This document shows positions 1 to 10,589 of a stretch of 64,000 bases of DNA, piece after piece (the stretch's first letter is position 1; each line of letters starts with the position of its first letter). The position numbers and the translations under genes are program-made. Source of the stretch: Siphonodentalium dalli (taxonomy: Eukaryota > Mollusca > Scaphopoda > Gadilida > Siphonodentaliidae). The DNA lies in the NCBI GenBank assembly GCA_032622095.1, contig CP136068.1:147695365-147759364 (forward strand). Direction: 5' to 3'. Below the pieces are notes generated by a model that ran no database searches, had not been told where the DNA came from, and saw nothing but the letters and a program-made list of their open reading frames with translations.

Positions 1-2
1 CA

Positions 3-317
3 TGGGTAGATCTATTAAATTTAGATTATGTGTCTGATGTTAATCACAATGTTGAATATGAGTGTGCAATACGAGAGCGTGCTGATTTTGAATGTGGTAT
101 GTGTTGTAAATTCTTGTTCTCTAATCAAGTGTAAAAGGTTCCACGGCACATTTGCGATGATGTTTTGGATAATTTGGAAATTGCTAGGGATTCAGCTTTG
201 TGTCGTAAATGCCACAGGTCTTGCGGACATGTAATTCCAGTCTTACATAAGAAATTAAATTCTCTTTATGTTGGAATTATTCCATCGGAGTTGAAAGATT
301 TATCTTTTCTTGTTTAG
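3..317 (+). pseudogene. Helitron-type N-terminal zinc-binding fragment (DUF6570-like)
   Basis: Frame 3 reads as protein from the window edge to a TAG at 315-317, with one in-frame TAA at 132-134. Visible motifs are a CGMCCKFLF segment before the internal stop and, after it, CRKCHR followed by a segment resembling 'IP.L.K.N.L.VG.IP.EL..L'. Paired CxxC motifs followed by an 'iP.eL..L' helix are typical of the domain placed before the helicase of animal Helitron proteins. No helicase or Rep motif is visible. The fragment is cut at the left by the window edge and at the right by its stop, and an AATAAA follows at about 336. Seen: the cysteine pattern, the stop and the continuous frame. Inferred: the family. 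A different zinc-ribbon transposon protein is the main alternative. Confidence 0.55.
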
Positions 318-344
318 ATATTATGTACAAATCAAATAAACGGG

Positions 345-689
345 ATGTCATCCTTTAATAACGTGTCGCATGTATCGGGTGAAGGTCAGTCTTCAGTTAC
401 CTTCACCTTTAGCATTCCACGGTGTACTCGCTCCCCGACTCTAGAAACGCAATCTGATTCCTATAGAGAAGCAGGATACCAACATGAGATTATCAATAAT
501 CAGATAATAGCAGCCGAAAGACTGTCAATTACCTTAAGGTATTTGGCTACTTCTCGTAGATCGGTGTTAATTATCTTCGTCAATGATGTCATGTCACGCT
601 TGTTAATAATTCATTTGTTCGGAAATACTTATTGGGGGTCGAAACGTATAAAATTTAACTACCACCACTTCCAAAAACAACACCGATAA
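345..689 (+). pseudogene. Possible PIF/Harbinger nuclease fragment
   Basis: The 114-residue open frame contains a short stretch around residues 52-70 (AAERLSITLRYLATS, about 500-560). It closely resembles the conserved segment near the start of PIF/Harbinger (HARBI1-like) nucleases, usually written 'ERL.iTLR.LATG'. The rest of the frame does not look like that family, and no DDE residues can be assigned. The support is one short motif, so this is at best a small internal remnant. Chance similarity is a real alternative. Confidence 0.35.
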
Positions 690-730
690 ACAATAACGCT
701 CTTTTCTGTTCCATGCAATGGAAATGGCTA

Positions 731-912
731 TTTATATCCTATCTCCCTACTTTACGACAATTCCCTGGGTACCACTGTTGGGCTAAATAATTAAAGACTA
801 AGACATATTTGCGTAATGGCAATTCTTTAATCGAATTACCGAAATTAAGACAACCATCGGCATGTGGCGCGGCCCCGATTGAACAATATGCAACCTGGGT
901 GTACCACGCCAC
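731..912. repeat. 182-bp direct repeat, copy 1
   Basis: The sequence from TTTATATCC to CCACGCCAC recurs almost base for base at 1258-1439, in the same orientation with an offset of 527. Outside these limits the two copies diverge at once. The pair lies 1.2-1.9 kb downstream, on the minus strand, of a tyrosine recombinase relic. Split direct repeats in that position are typical of Ngaro/Pat-type elements; that link is inference. Confidence 0.9.
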
Positions 913-1257
913 ACGCCTAAACCAAAAAAGGTATGGCACGGCACCGGGCCGTGCCATACTAAGCACTAACCAGTCACTGGAGGAAGAGGGGGGGGGCAGA
1001 AGCCCACACCTGAAAGGGTGGGATGGTGGGTAGAAATTATTGACCTTGTGGTCTGTGCGAAATTCGTTTGAATGGGCAGTCGGGTATCGACAACGTCACC
1101 ACGAAGACAATCAATCAATCGAGGTACCCGACTTTCTCGTGGTTGGCGCTCAGATGTTCACTTGACCTCGAAATTTCTAAACCGCTGACCCCGGTCGCAG
1201 GTCGATACAATATTAAGGTCGACCGTCTATAAAAATCTTTTCCTTCGTAAAATTTAT

Positions 1258-1439
1258 TTTATATCCCATCTCCCTACTTTACGACAATTCCCTGGGTACC
1301 ACTGTTGGGCTAAATAATTAAAGACTAAGACATATTTGCGTAATGGCAATTCTTTAATCGAATTACCGAAATTAAGACAACCATCGGCATGTGGCGCGGC
1401 CCCGATTGAACAATATGCAACCTGGGTGTACCACGCCAC
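1258..1439. repeat. 182-bp direct repeat, copy 2
   Basis: Near-identical to 731-912. It is followed by the A-rich minisatellite that starts near 1480. The 345 bases between the copies contain a short palindrome (GGCACGGC...GCCGTGCC near 932-957) and a G-tract near 991, but no coding signal. Confidence 0.9.
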
Positions 1440-1479
1440 TTGCCGAGTGAAGTGTTGGACGCGAGCTCGGCATACACCC

Positions 1480-2215
1480 ACCAGAAGCCAATGAAAAAAA
1501 AAAACCAGTATAAAGACTGAGAAAAGAACCCACCTATAAAAAGAAAGTGTAAAAGTACGCAACGCCAGTGCGGGGAAATGAGAAAAACCCACTGCAACCC
1601 CAGAGACTGATTAGCGCTGAAAAAAAAAACACCAAAAATAGTCACTATAAAAGTGAAACCGGCGCTACCAGAGACTGATGAGCGCGGAAAAAAATTAACC
1701 AAAAAACCAATAGTGAAGAATAACCAAAAAAAAACTATCACTGTAACAGCGAAAAAGAAAACACAAACCATCACTGGAACAGTGAAACCGGCGCTACCAG
1801 AGACTGATGAGCGCTGAAAAAAAATAAATATTAACCACCAAAAAACCGTCACTGAAACAGTGAAACCGGCGCTACCAGAGACTGATGAGCGCTAAAAAAA
1901 AAAATATATTAACCACCAAAAAACCATCACTGTAAAAGTGAAACCAGCGCTACCATAGACTGGTGAGCGCAACCAAATAACCATCACTATAAAAGTGAAT
2001 CACCAAAAAACCAATAGTGAAGAATAACCAAAAAAAACTATCACTGTAACAGTGAAAAAGAAAACACAAACCATCCTGGAACGGTGAAACCGGCGCCACC
2101 AGAGACTGATGAGCGCTTAAAAAAATTTAAATATTAACCACCAAATAAAAAACCATCACTGGAACAGTGAAACCGGCGCTACAATTATCAACCAAGAAAA
2201 CCATCACTAGCACAG
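1480..2215. repeat. Hairpin-bearing minisatellite (basic unit ~78 bp)
   Basis: Irregular tandem repeats. Each unit has two dyads: TCACTG-N3-CAGTGA, and GGCGCT...AGCGC around a conserved ACCAGAGACTGATG loop, separated by A-rich spacers. The second dyad occurs near 1659, 1790, 1867, 1947, 2091 and 2174, so spacing is about 77-83, with some longer ~131-144 bp steps. Open frames across it are low-complexity and not genes. The CTGATGAG word resembles a hammerhead core, but the matching GAAA and flanking stems are not conserved. Confidence 0.85.
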
Positions 2216-2634
2216 TGCAACCAGTGCAACCATTGCGCACCACCAGCAGAGGCAGGGGGCGGACGTCGGTCGGACATGAAACGGAAACGGGGCCATGAAG
2301 TACATGTAAACTGGGTAGCGCATACGCGGACAACGCTCGGGCCCTGCTTGAAACAGAAAATTAGGGGGGGGGTCGGAAAACACGAAAACAAAGGACAGGG
2401 AGAGACCGGGCAGCGAGATCCCCCACGCGTGCTGCGACACGACTTACAGGCCGGATAACCCTGCCAAACCCCTCCCAGTTGCGGAAATCTGACTGTGCGT
2501 GCCCGTCGCGTCGGCAAACGGAACTGCAGATAACGACGCCCGGCATTGATGGAAGGGTGCCCGCTCGGCCGCTGTGACTGATATACGAGGGTGGCAAGAC
2601 GCACGAACGGAAACGGGCAATCGCGGAACTCTTG
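2216..2634. other. GC-rich stretch, no gene recognised
   Basis: Lies between the minisatellite and the end of the tyrosine recombinase relic. Several overlapping open frames exist on both strands but none resembles a known family. It may be the downstream, non-coding part of the recombinase element. Confidence 0.4.
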
Positions 2635-3540
2635 TTATGACAACGGCGGAGGACGGATGTACTTGCGAAACGCATCGGAGTTCCAGCGCCCGAGCATCCG
2701 GATTTGTTCATCGGAGTAACCCCGCGATGCTGCCAAGCATGCCCCGCCTATCCGAAATGAGTGAGACTTGAAATCCCGGTCATCCAATCGCAGAATTGAC
2801 AACACTCTCCGGAGAACGGCATTGAAATGCTCCCGTGTTATGCCCCGACCGTCCGGTGAGCAGAAGGGGCCCGCCGTCGAAACGCGATGTTTAGTGAAGA
2901 CGGAAATGAGTCTATGCGGACAAAAGGTGGGAACCTGTAACTGGCCAATAGCGACCACTTGGGGCAATCTATTAACTCTGTGCTTGAAATGTCGGAAGCA
3001 GATGTCGATGGAGGCGGGCGTGACCGTGACATCGGAAACGAGCAGGACAGTTAGATGAGGGGCAGAGAGTGAAGTGCACATTTCGCCGATACGGGCCAGC
3101 GCGTAGAACGCGAATACGAATAATGCGCGGAAAAGGACAATTCCGTGTGTGATGCCACGCAACAGGGCAATACAGCGATCATAGAGTGTAACATGGGAAC
3201 AGTAATTGGTCGGCGCGGGACGCCGCTCGGGCGCAAGCGTTGAAAGTCCGCGAGCATTTTGTGAATCCGGAAATGTGTAGTGGGAGTCGCTAAGCCCTGA
3301 ATATTGTGCTGATATGCGATGACCGACAAAACACTACGCACCGTGGCGGTGCTATACCCGATCTGGAAAAGATGTGCGAGAAAGAGCCCCAGTGTGCTCA
3401 CGTTAACGGGCGAATATGGTCGGACGTTAAAGCGGGAAGCAAACTGAACAAAAAACCCCATTGCCGGGCGTATACTGCCGAGATGAACAAGTAAGGGCAG
3501 CATCGAGTAACCGAGTCATAGTTCCCACCAGGTGTCGATG
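2635..3540 (-). pseudogene. Tyrosine recombinase relic (DIRS/Ngaro or Crypton type)
   Basis: Read on the minus strand, the N-terminal SAM-like core-binding domain starts near 3528 with an LLDAAL segment. It changes frame near 3460 and continues through a helix around 'STATVRSVLSVIAY' and a 'PITVPMLH' segment. It changes frame again near 3150 and enters the catalytic domain. There the expected residues are visible: an arginine in ALARIGE, the HxxR box in SHSFRIGG, a tryptophan in GRWNSD and the tyrosine nucleophile in KYIR, close to the stop at 2635. Tyrosine recombinases cut and rejoin DNA through a covalent 3'-phosphotyrosine; in animals they belong to DIRS, Ngaro or Crypton elements. Catalytic residues are kept but two frame breaks make it a relic. 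No reverse transcriptase is visible upstream, where repeat copy A abuts at about 3624. Confidence 0.85.
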
Positions 3541-3961
3541 GTCAGCGACGCAGGCAACGGAGTCTGTTCCGGGTCGGCCCATGGGGCCAGCCGGTGGAAT
3601 ATCGAGATCAGAAGCCACGGTACCGTATAGACAGTTCTGTTTCTCAGAATAATGCAGAATGAATTGTAACAGACACAAATCTTAAATAAAACAATGAGCG
3701 ATATCTTCACACTATGTGTACGTGGTGGCAGCGATCAGCCATCGTAGCAAGGGACTGAATGCCTTGCAGTTTGCCTCCAACCACGTCACTGATGGTATAC
3801 ATACCCACACCGGAGATCCTCCACAGAATGTACTAAATACGGTCACAGAGGAATTGCTGGAGGCCATAAGTCAATACAGCCCGACATTCGAGACACACGA
3901 GACCGACAGACCGAGAAGCTATATACTAGTACTGTGACAAACTGAATTCAATCTGTCGTGT

Positions 3962-4164
3962 GTTTTGTTTATTAGGGGTTTTGGGAATAAGCCCAGGGAA
4001 GATTTGAAAGGGGCGGAACCCCTCTCCTACAACCCACTTGGAGGTGATATAATGGAGTTATGTAAACATAACTATGGAACATGAAAAAGTGAAAATGATC
4101 TAGACATATAAAAAAATTTTCTTGGCTTTCTTTTTTTCCCGCTGTTGAGTTTCTCTTTGATCTA
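3962..4164 (-). mobile_element. 203-bp retroposon-like insertion with 12-bp target duplication
   Basis: Present in copy A and absent at the equivalent place in copy C (about 30274-30286). It is flanked by perfect direct repeats AATCTGTCGTGT at 3950-3961 and 4165-4176, single in copy C. On the minus strand it ends in CCCCTAATAAACAAAAC, a polyadenylation signal plus A-rich tail. A 12-bp duplication with a tailed 3' end fits LINE-driven retroposition of a transcript or SINE in minus orientation. I do not recognise a tRNA, 5S or 7SL-like head. Confidence 0.75.
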
Positions 4165-4259
4165 AATCTGTCGTGTTAATCAGCTGTCCTATTTATATAC
4201 CTCTATAGATTAGTAGAGTGGCTAATTCAACTGAACCGTGCATGAATACAGCTAATTGT

Positions 4260-4345
4260 ATAGTTATAAATAAACACATGCGCGTGGGGTGGCCATAATA
4301 TGAGCACACATATGGCCACCACACGCGTGTATTTATCTATAGGCC
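4260..4345. repeat. ACGCGCGT inverted repeat of the array-bearing family
   Basis: AAATAAACACATGCGCGTGGGGTGGCCATA and its approximate complement TATGGCCACCACACGCGTGTATTTA flank a short AT loop. Equivalent dyads lie near 10505-10585 and 30370-30440, and half-copies near 6533, 31410 and 36125. It can form a hairpin in either strand. Its recurrence at one place in every unit suggests a structural part of the element. Confidence 0.75.
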
Positions 4346-4454
4346 CCAATCGGGCCTTTCTGTGGTATTTTTGGATCGGGTGGTGTGTACGCGTGTGTTT
4401 GAAAATTGTCTCTTGATGGCCACCCAATAACAGCCTGCATGTGTCTGACCGAAA

Positions 4455-4884
4455 TCGGTCATGTGCCCGAGAAATGGCACGGGGCTCCATTCGGCGGACA
4501 TTTTGGATCGGAGTGGGGGTGATTGGAAAGTGTGTTGGGGACCGGTCCGTACAACATTCTTTGTTTGGCCGAAATTGATCAAAGCGCCAAGAAATTACAC
4601 GATGCCCTATTCGGACCTCTGTTTACGGTGGCCATTCTGGATCATGTCAGGTGTTTCGGGACGGTACGGTGTGTTGGGGACCGGTATATGGCCAAACTAC
4701 ATGCAGCACTCTTTGTTTAACCGAAACTGGTAAAGGGGCCGAAAAATTACACGACGCCCTATTCAGACCTCCCTGAGCGGTGGCAATTTTGGGTCGGGTG
4801 GAGTGTTCGGGATGTTTCGAAAGGGTGTCTTGCGGTCACCTTATATGCAATATCGTTGGTTTGACCAAAATCGGCAAAGGGCCG
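4455..4884. repeat. Degenerate ~120-150 bp tandem array (copy A, unit 1)
   Basis: Successive units share the order GCCGAGAAATxxCACG, TATTCGGACCTC, GGCCATTTTGGATCGG, TGTTTCGAAAG, TGTGTTGGGGACC, TTTGTTTGGCCGAAA. Units are strongly diverged from each other but nearly identical to the same unit in copy C. The array was therefore duplicated as a block and is not being homogenised. Confidence 0.8.
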
Positions 4885-5230
4885 AGAAATTAGATTCGGT
4901 TTCTCAGAATAATGCAGAATGAATTGTAACCGACACAAATCTTAAATAAAAAACAATGAGCGATCTCTTCACACTAGCAGAGGACCGAACTCTGCTTTGC
5001 AGTTTGCCTGATGGTACATACCCACACCGGAGATCCTCCACAGAATTTACTAAATCCGGTCACCGAGGAATTGTTGGAGGCCATAAGTCAACACAGCCCG
5101 GCATTCGCCATTCACAACTATGCACGAGACAGTCCGACCAACCGATAAGGTATATATACCATTAGACTTAGTGTGACTAACTAAATTCAATCTGTCGTAT
5201 TAATCAGCTGTCCTGTTTACAGACCTCTAT
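4885..5230 (+). repeat. Head segment of the second unit in copy A
   Basis: Begins with the CGGTTTCTCAGAATAATGCAG word and carries the CACACCGGAGATCCTCCACA box. Relative to 31005-31350 in copy C it lacks 18 bases around 5007. The same head also occurs near 3630, 10110, 29945, 33180 and, inverted, 59770-60090. Confidence 0.8.
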
Positions 5231-5238
5231 ATATTAGT

Positions 5239-6475
5239 CATATATGGCACGAAACGTGAGCATCGAAAACTGTATATCCATTTGCGTACCTTGGGCTATC
5301 ACTGGTACACCTTGGTACGGCTGTTACACGCCCAATCTAGCGGCCGGGTTCACGTCAGCCCTATACTTTATTTATCCAAGTCAGCCCAATAATTCGCATT
5401 ACCGGTATCTGAATCATCATGATAATTTCAATAAGTTCTAATTTATCGAAACTAGCCATTTAATTTTTGAAGTTTTTTAAATGTGTTTTTATTGTATTTG
5501 TATAACTACTAATATTACGGTGGTCGCACATGAACTATGTTCGACTGCTGTCCTTGACCCGACACGAGATTGCGGAAATTTCACCTGCGATTTTCACTTT
5601 CGATTTCGTCAGTCGTTTCCAAAAGTGTGATGTTCATTCTCAAAATTTAACTATTGCGCATTTGTCTACCCGTATTAAAACACAATAGCAATATTACCAA
5701 ACATATTTAAAACCAATTTGCTTGCGAAAATGAATAATTCCGATATCACAGGCGAGTATATTAGTCGACAAAACGTACCGTTTCGTCTTTCGCGCATATG
5801 AATTTTCATTGAATTTGAAATCCATAGTCATGATAGTGTCTAATGTCTGTTTTATTCCATTTCTTCTAGTTTAAACAATATCTAATTTCAAATTAAATTC
5901 AACAATTCAATCTAATTTAAATCAAATTTCAAATAAAATTCATTTTAATTTAAAAATGTCGTTGGCTAATCGCTACTTAGTTTTTATCATTAATTTTGGC
6001 ACTATGAGTTTGACTCAAGTCAGTCAAAGTGGTATACCATGCTTTAGCAAAATCAGCATATGTGACGAACAGGACATTTGGAACTTATTCCCTATTCCCA
6101 AGGGGGGGGGGGGGGTAGGTGGGGTATGGATGGACCATTTTCGAGAATGGTAAGGGTTTCGACCGATTTGATGGCATGGGTGTGTGGCCCGCCCCAAATA
6201 CCCCATCGAAAACACCCGACCCCCCCCCCCCACCCATCACCCCTGGTGTACCATCCCAAATAAGGGGGTGAAAATGGGATATGGACCATTTTCGAGAATG
6301 GTAAGGGTTTCGACCCATTTGACGGCATGTGTAGGTGCCACACCCCAAATACCCCCTAGAAACACCCCAACCCCCCACCCATCAGTGGCCATCACCCCCG
6401 GGGGGTACCACCCGAGGGGTTTAAAATGGGGTATACATGCCAGTTTTTTTCTGCTCACATTTCATGCCATATCTA
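5239..6475. mobile_element. 1,237-bp TIR element with 8-bp target duplication
   Basis: Interrupts copy A at a site that is intact in copy C (about 31350) and in copies B and D. It is flanked by ATATTAGT at 5231-5238 and 6476-6483. The ends match as inverted repeats: from the left ATATATGGCACGAAACGTGA, and from the right (complement) AGATATGGCATGAAATGTGA, over about 23 bp with three or four mismatches. Inside are AT-rich DNA and a 151-bp repeat, with no transposase. An 8-bp duplication fits hAT or a similar superfamily, but the termini lack the usual hAT CAG/TAG form, so the superfamily is open. Confidence 0.85.
6105..6425. repeat. 151-bp tandem repeat, about two copies, with C/G tracts
   Basis: The word GGACCATTTTCGAGAATGGT occurs at about 6132 and 6283, giving a period of 151. 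Each unit also holds a homopolymeric C or G run and a CACCCAT segment. Overlapping open frames here on both strands are repeat-encoded low complexity. It lies inside the 5239-6475 element. Confidence 0.85.
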
Positions 6476-6739
6476 ATATTAGTAAAGTGTCTACAACTGG
6501 ACCGTGCATTAATACAGCTAATTTTATAGTTATAAATAAACACACGCGCGTGCGATAATCATAATATGAACACATAGCAAGATAAGGTTGGCCAAACCGT
6601 GATGCAACGTTCGTTGGTGCGTGTGCACAAACGACATGCTAACGTTTTGTCAGCATAGTCATGATAGTAGTCGTGTTATCTGCTCATATATATGTGACCA
6701 CCACACGTGTGTGTTGCAAGTTGCATGCCCTAACAGTAT

Positions 6740-7460
6740 TCCATATGTGGCCGAGAAATGGCACGGGGCTCCATTCGGGTATCTGTGAGGCGGACATTTT
6801 TGATCGGAGTGGGAGTGATTGGAAAGTGTGTTGGCGACCACCCTACAACACCCTTTGTTTGGCCGAAATTTATCAAAGCGCCAAGTAATTACACGGTACC
6901 CTATATTCGTACCTCTCTGTACAGCGGCTATTTCGGATCAGTTGAGGTGTTTGGAGTGGGTACGGTGTCTTGGGGACCACCATACATGCAGCACCCTTAT
7001 TTTAAAACCGAAACCGGTAAAGTGGTCGAAGAAAATTACATGCTGCCCTTATCCTCCCTCCCTGAACGGCGGCCATTTTCGATCGGGTGGAGTGTTCGGG
7101 GTATTTCGAAAGGGTGTATTGGGGTCACCTTATATGCAATATCTTTGGTTTTTACCAATATCGGCAAAGGGTCGATAAATTAGATGGGGCCTATTGAGGC
7201 CTCGATGGGCCGCGACCATTTTAGATTGGGATGGGGGTAGGTTTTTTTGAAATGGTGTTTTGGAGCCAGCCTTGGTTTGACCAAACGTTCAAAACCTGTC
7301 CAGGGCCGAGAAATGTCATCTTATTCGGGCGTCTCTGGGAGGCGGCCATTTTTGACCGGATTGGGGTGTTCGGAGTGTTTCGAAATGTTGCCTTGAGGCC
7401 ACCCTACAATATCCATTGTTTGACCCAAATATACAATTGCGGAATAATGACTAAATAGCG
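6740..7460. repeat. Degenerate tandem array (copy A, unit 2)
   Basis: About five units of the same family as 4455-4884, recognised by GCCGAGAAATGGCACGGGGC near 6746, then GGCCATTTT-type and TGTTTCGAAA-type words at intervals. It aligns closely with 31620-32330 in copy C. Several frames stay open by chance across it, but their order and stops differ between copies. Confidence 0.8.
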
Positions 7461-8139
7461 GAAGTCACGTTCGTGGTGAACCATTTCTTTACCAAATACT
7501 CATTGAGGAATATAGTCTCTCAGGACATGTTAACACCCCTGGTCAACTGGTCCTGGTAATGTGGTATGATGAGGTTGTTCCTGCTGAATTGCTATGATGC
7601 TGTTAGGGCGAACTGATGCTGTTAACAAAAAGTACCGTTATATTTTTTGAATTTGTAATTTTTCGCGGTGTTCCAATAATTTGAACATATCCAGGAAAAG
7701 CCAGTATGCATATCAAACATTTAAAAACATATATTGCGAAATATTTTTATTACTGGTTGTATTAGTTGTTGAAAACCGACTATAATCAAGTTGGTTATTC
7801 ACGTCAATTTAGAAACACCAGCGCAGGCATTATTCTATATTTCAAAAACATATACGTTCTTGAATGTTTCATACACACACTGGTATTTTCTCAAATCGCT
7901 CGGATTAGCCAAACACCGCGAAAATGGAAACTTTAGAAAAAATACCGGTACTTTTTCGTAACGGCACTAGTTTGCCCTACTCACGTCATAGCATATTAGC
8001 ATGACCACTTGTCCAAGGGTAGAACTATATTACCTGAACATTATTCTCCAATAAATAGGAATCCTCTATATATACATGCATTAATATATGCTATAATAGC
8101 CCTCCCCAATGGTCCCCGTATCATCATATTGCAACAACA

Positions 8140-8180
8140 GCATCAGCAGCAACAACAGCAGCAACAACAACAACAACAAT

Positions 8181-8214
<34 letters not shown>

Positions 8215-8225
8215 GCAACAACAGC
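8140..8225. repeat. (CAA)n/(CAG) microsatellite
   Basis: A run of CAA triplets with occasional CAG and one TAA. It begins almost exactly where homology between copies A and C ends (8108 and about 33004), so it marks the right edge of copy A. The poly-asparagine open frame across it is repeat-encoded. Confidence 0.95.
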
Positions 8226-9802
8226 ATTTATGCAAAAGACTATTTAGTTATCAGAATCGATTTATTACCAAATAATAATGCTAGCCACTGTCAACTCTTG
8301 TATACAATTTTTTTAAAACGTGCTTTTTTATCAACATTTTGTTCAAAGTAATTTGGCATCGAGAGAATGTCGGTCGACTCGTCGAATATTTGCTAGGCCG
8401 CCAAATCTTCCAGATGGTGAAAAATAATAAATTAAAAAAATCGATATCTGATAACTCTGAGCTTTGATGGGTGGGTTCCTCAACTCGAATAAGATATTTA
8501 CCCCCCCCCCCAGCCAAAGAAATAGTAATATAGGAGCGTTAATTCGGATAATGTATCTTTAGGGCACTTATCATTATCAACATGTTTCGATATATATTTA
8601 TAATTTAATCAATAGCTGTCAATTCACGGAATAATGTTAAACAATAGGCGGTCGTTAAGATGCGCGAACTAGTTTCGGACAGCAGTCCCACACGTGTTTG
8701 GAAAGAGCACAGCATTATTGATTTTAATTGGGAAAATGATATGGATGCGTTATGGACAGGTGTTTGTTCCCAAAACATAACTGTGGTTCGTATTATCGTA
8801 TATAAAGTACATGTACTTATCTAATTTAATTCAAATATAATAGGGAAATTAGACGTTTTTTGCCAACACTATAATAATAATAACAATAATAAATTATAAG
8901 AAATGACTCTTGTTTAATTTAGATAACATTTTTGAGATATAACCGAAAAGTTTGATGGCGAATTAACTATAAATCGTTATAATACTTGTCTGTAAGACAC
9001 GAGATTATTTGTCCACTATATACACATATGCTTAGAGGCATCATGCACAATATATATATAGTGCCCGAATTAATTACATATAATAGGTATTCATATAGGT
9101 TTTGTTGTACATATATAGTCCATGCACTATAATTACAGTTAGTCTGAGGTTTTTCACTATTGAATGTGTTTGATACGTGTTTACGGTGAATACACAGTAT
9201 TATATATGTACACACACGTCATGTATAGGTTAGCAGATCATATAGCACGTTGTAACCTCGTGCATCATGTTAACAGACCTATATATATGGTAAGCTCGCC
9301 CAGATTATACATACATTTATAACAGATCAGTTTAATTTTTGTTTGAGACTCCCCTGCCCCCCTCACTGCCCGGTCTTATTATGCGCCGTCCGTATACAGC
9401 GTATAAAGCGCCTGCTTTACGTCTCTGCATGTGTACATGTCAATCGGCAAACCTCGGTGATTTTTTTACGCAAATAATACTTCGCAAGAACGATAATCCG
9501 AGAAGTTGCGATTGGTGTACATGTACTACCATGACGTCAAGCAGGCAAGATGATCTTTTTTTGTTCTTTTTTTTTGAATTTATTGATATAATCGTCGTCA
9601 TTTTGACATATAGAGTGGACAACGCACAATGTTAAATTTCTAAATATTTTGGACTGCGCATGCGTGCAGTGATATATGAATAACTATACAACAATATAAT
9701 ATGGGATAATTGGTCAGTAATAAGACGGTTTGGGTAGGTTTGGTATATGGTTTTTGGTATGCATCATGAGTTCATTGTTATTGATTGGGATTTTTCTTTT
9801 TT
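8226..9802. other. AT-rich intergenic stretch without a recognised gene
   Basis: No family-level coding similarity seen. At about 8350-8600 there is a diverged relative of the segment at 9880-10070 (words AATCGATAT, CTTTGATGGGTG, AATAGTAAT), so a damaged head of the array-bearing family is probably present. A short frame at 8660-8824 was considered and left out. TATATA-rich DNA fills 9000-9330. Confidence 0.5.
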
Positions 9803-10589
9803 CAACCCAAAGCCACATGATTTTAGAGTTATCCATCTTCATCCGCAATTTGGTCCGAGGCCATCAGCTCGTCGACTTTTTACCAGGCCACTACTATGTC
9901 TTGATGGAGAAAAATAATAGATTTAAAAAATCGATATGAAATAACTCTGCTTTGATGGGTGAGTTCCTCGACTCGCATCAAATATTGTTTACACCCGAAG
10001 TCAAATAAATAGTAATTGAGGGGCGTTCAATCGGATTATGCAGCTTTAAGTGTTTTATCAGTTACAATCAATTCTGGCTTGATCAAGCCAATTTTCAAAT
10101 CAGAGTGGGCAATTCGGTTTCTTAGAATAATGCAGAATGAATTGTAACCGACACAAATCTTAAATATACAATGATCGATATCTTCACACCCTGTGTCTGC
10201 CTTGTAGTTTGCCTCTAACCACGTCCCTGATAGTACATACCCACACCGGAGATCCTCCACAGAATTTACTAAACCCGGTCACCGAGGAATTGTTGAAGGC
10301 CATAAGTCAATATAGCCCGACATTCGCCATTCACAGAACTACACCAGACAACACGAGATCAACAGACTGAGAAGCTATATGCTAGTACTGTGACAAACTG
10401 AATTCAATCTCATATTTATCAGCTGTCCTATTTAAAGACCTCTATAGATTAATAGAGTGTCTTCAACTGGACCGTGCATGAATACAGCTAATAAAAAGTT
10501 ACAAATAAACACACGCGCGTGGGATGGCCATAATATCAGCGCATATATCTGTGCTCATATATGGCCACCACACGCGTGTATTTATCTAC

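Larger units (their letters stand above)
3624..8108 (+). mobile_element. Array-bearing repeat, copy A (two units, with insertions)
   Basis: Homologous to 29.9-33.0 kb (copy C) along its length, except for two insertions described separately (3962-4164 and 5239-6475). A unit has a head (starting near the GTTTCTCAGAATAATGCAG word, with the box CACACCGGAGATCCTCCACA), a GC-rich inverted repeat around ACGCGCGT, a degenerate tandem array, and an AT-rich tail ending near 8100. Copy A holds a truncated first unit (3624-4884) joined directly to a second. No open frame is conserved between copies in a way that suggests protein. The architecture resembles non-autonomous Helentron-type elements of molluscs and flies, but no terminal signature was confirmed, so the class is open. 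Confidence 0.8.

Noticed and set aside
1595-2115. Hammerhead ribozyme in the minisatellite (CTGATGAG words)
   Set aside because: The CTGATGAG box recurs, but the required GAAA box and the three flanking helices are not conserved from unit to unit; the following bases vary between GCTGAAA, GCGGAAA, GCTAAAA and GCAACC.
6024-6458. Overlapping frames of 60-124 residues on both strands
   Set aside because: They follow the 151-bp repeat and C/G homopolymers inside a TIR element; composition is repeat-driven.
6758-7183. Frames of 119-157 residues over the tandem arrays of copies A, B and C
   Set aside because: Frames open and close differently in each copy although the DNA is similar, so protein is not what is conserved.
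8109-8351. 80-residue poly-Asn open frame
   Set aside because: Encoded by the (CAA)n microsatellite; no start context or conservation.
8660-8824. Short open frame beginning MRELVSDSSPTRVW
   Set aside because: 54 codons with no recognisable family and no convincing splice sites; could be chance.
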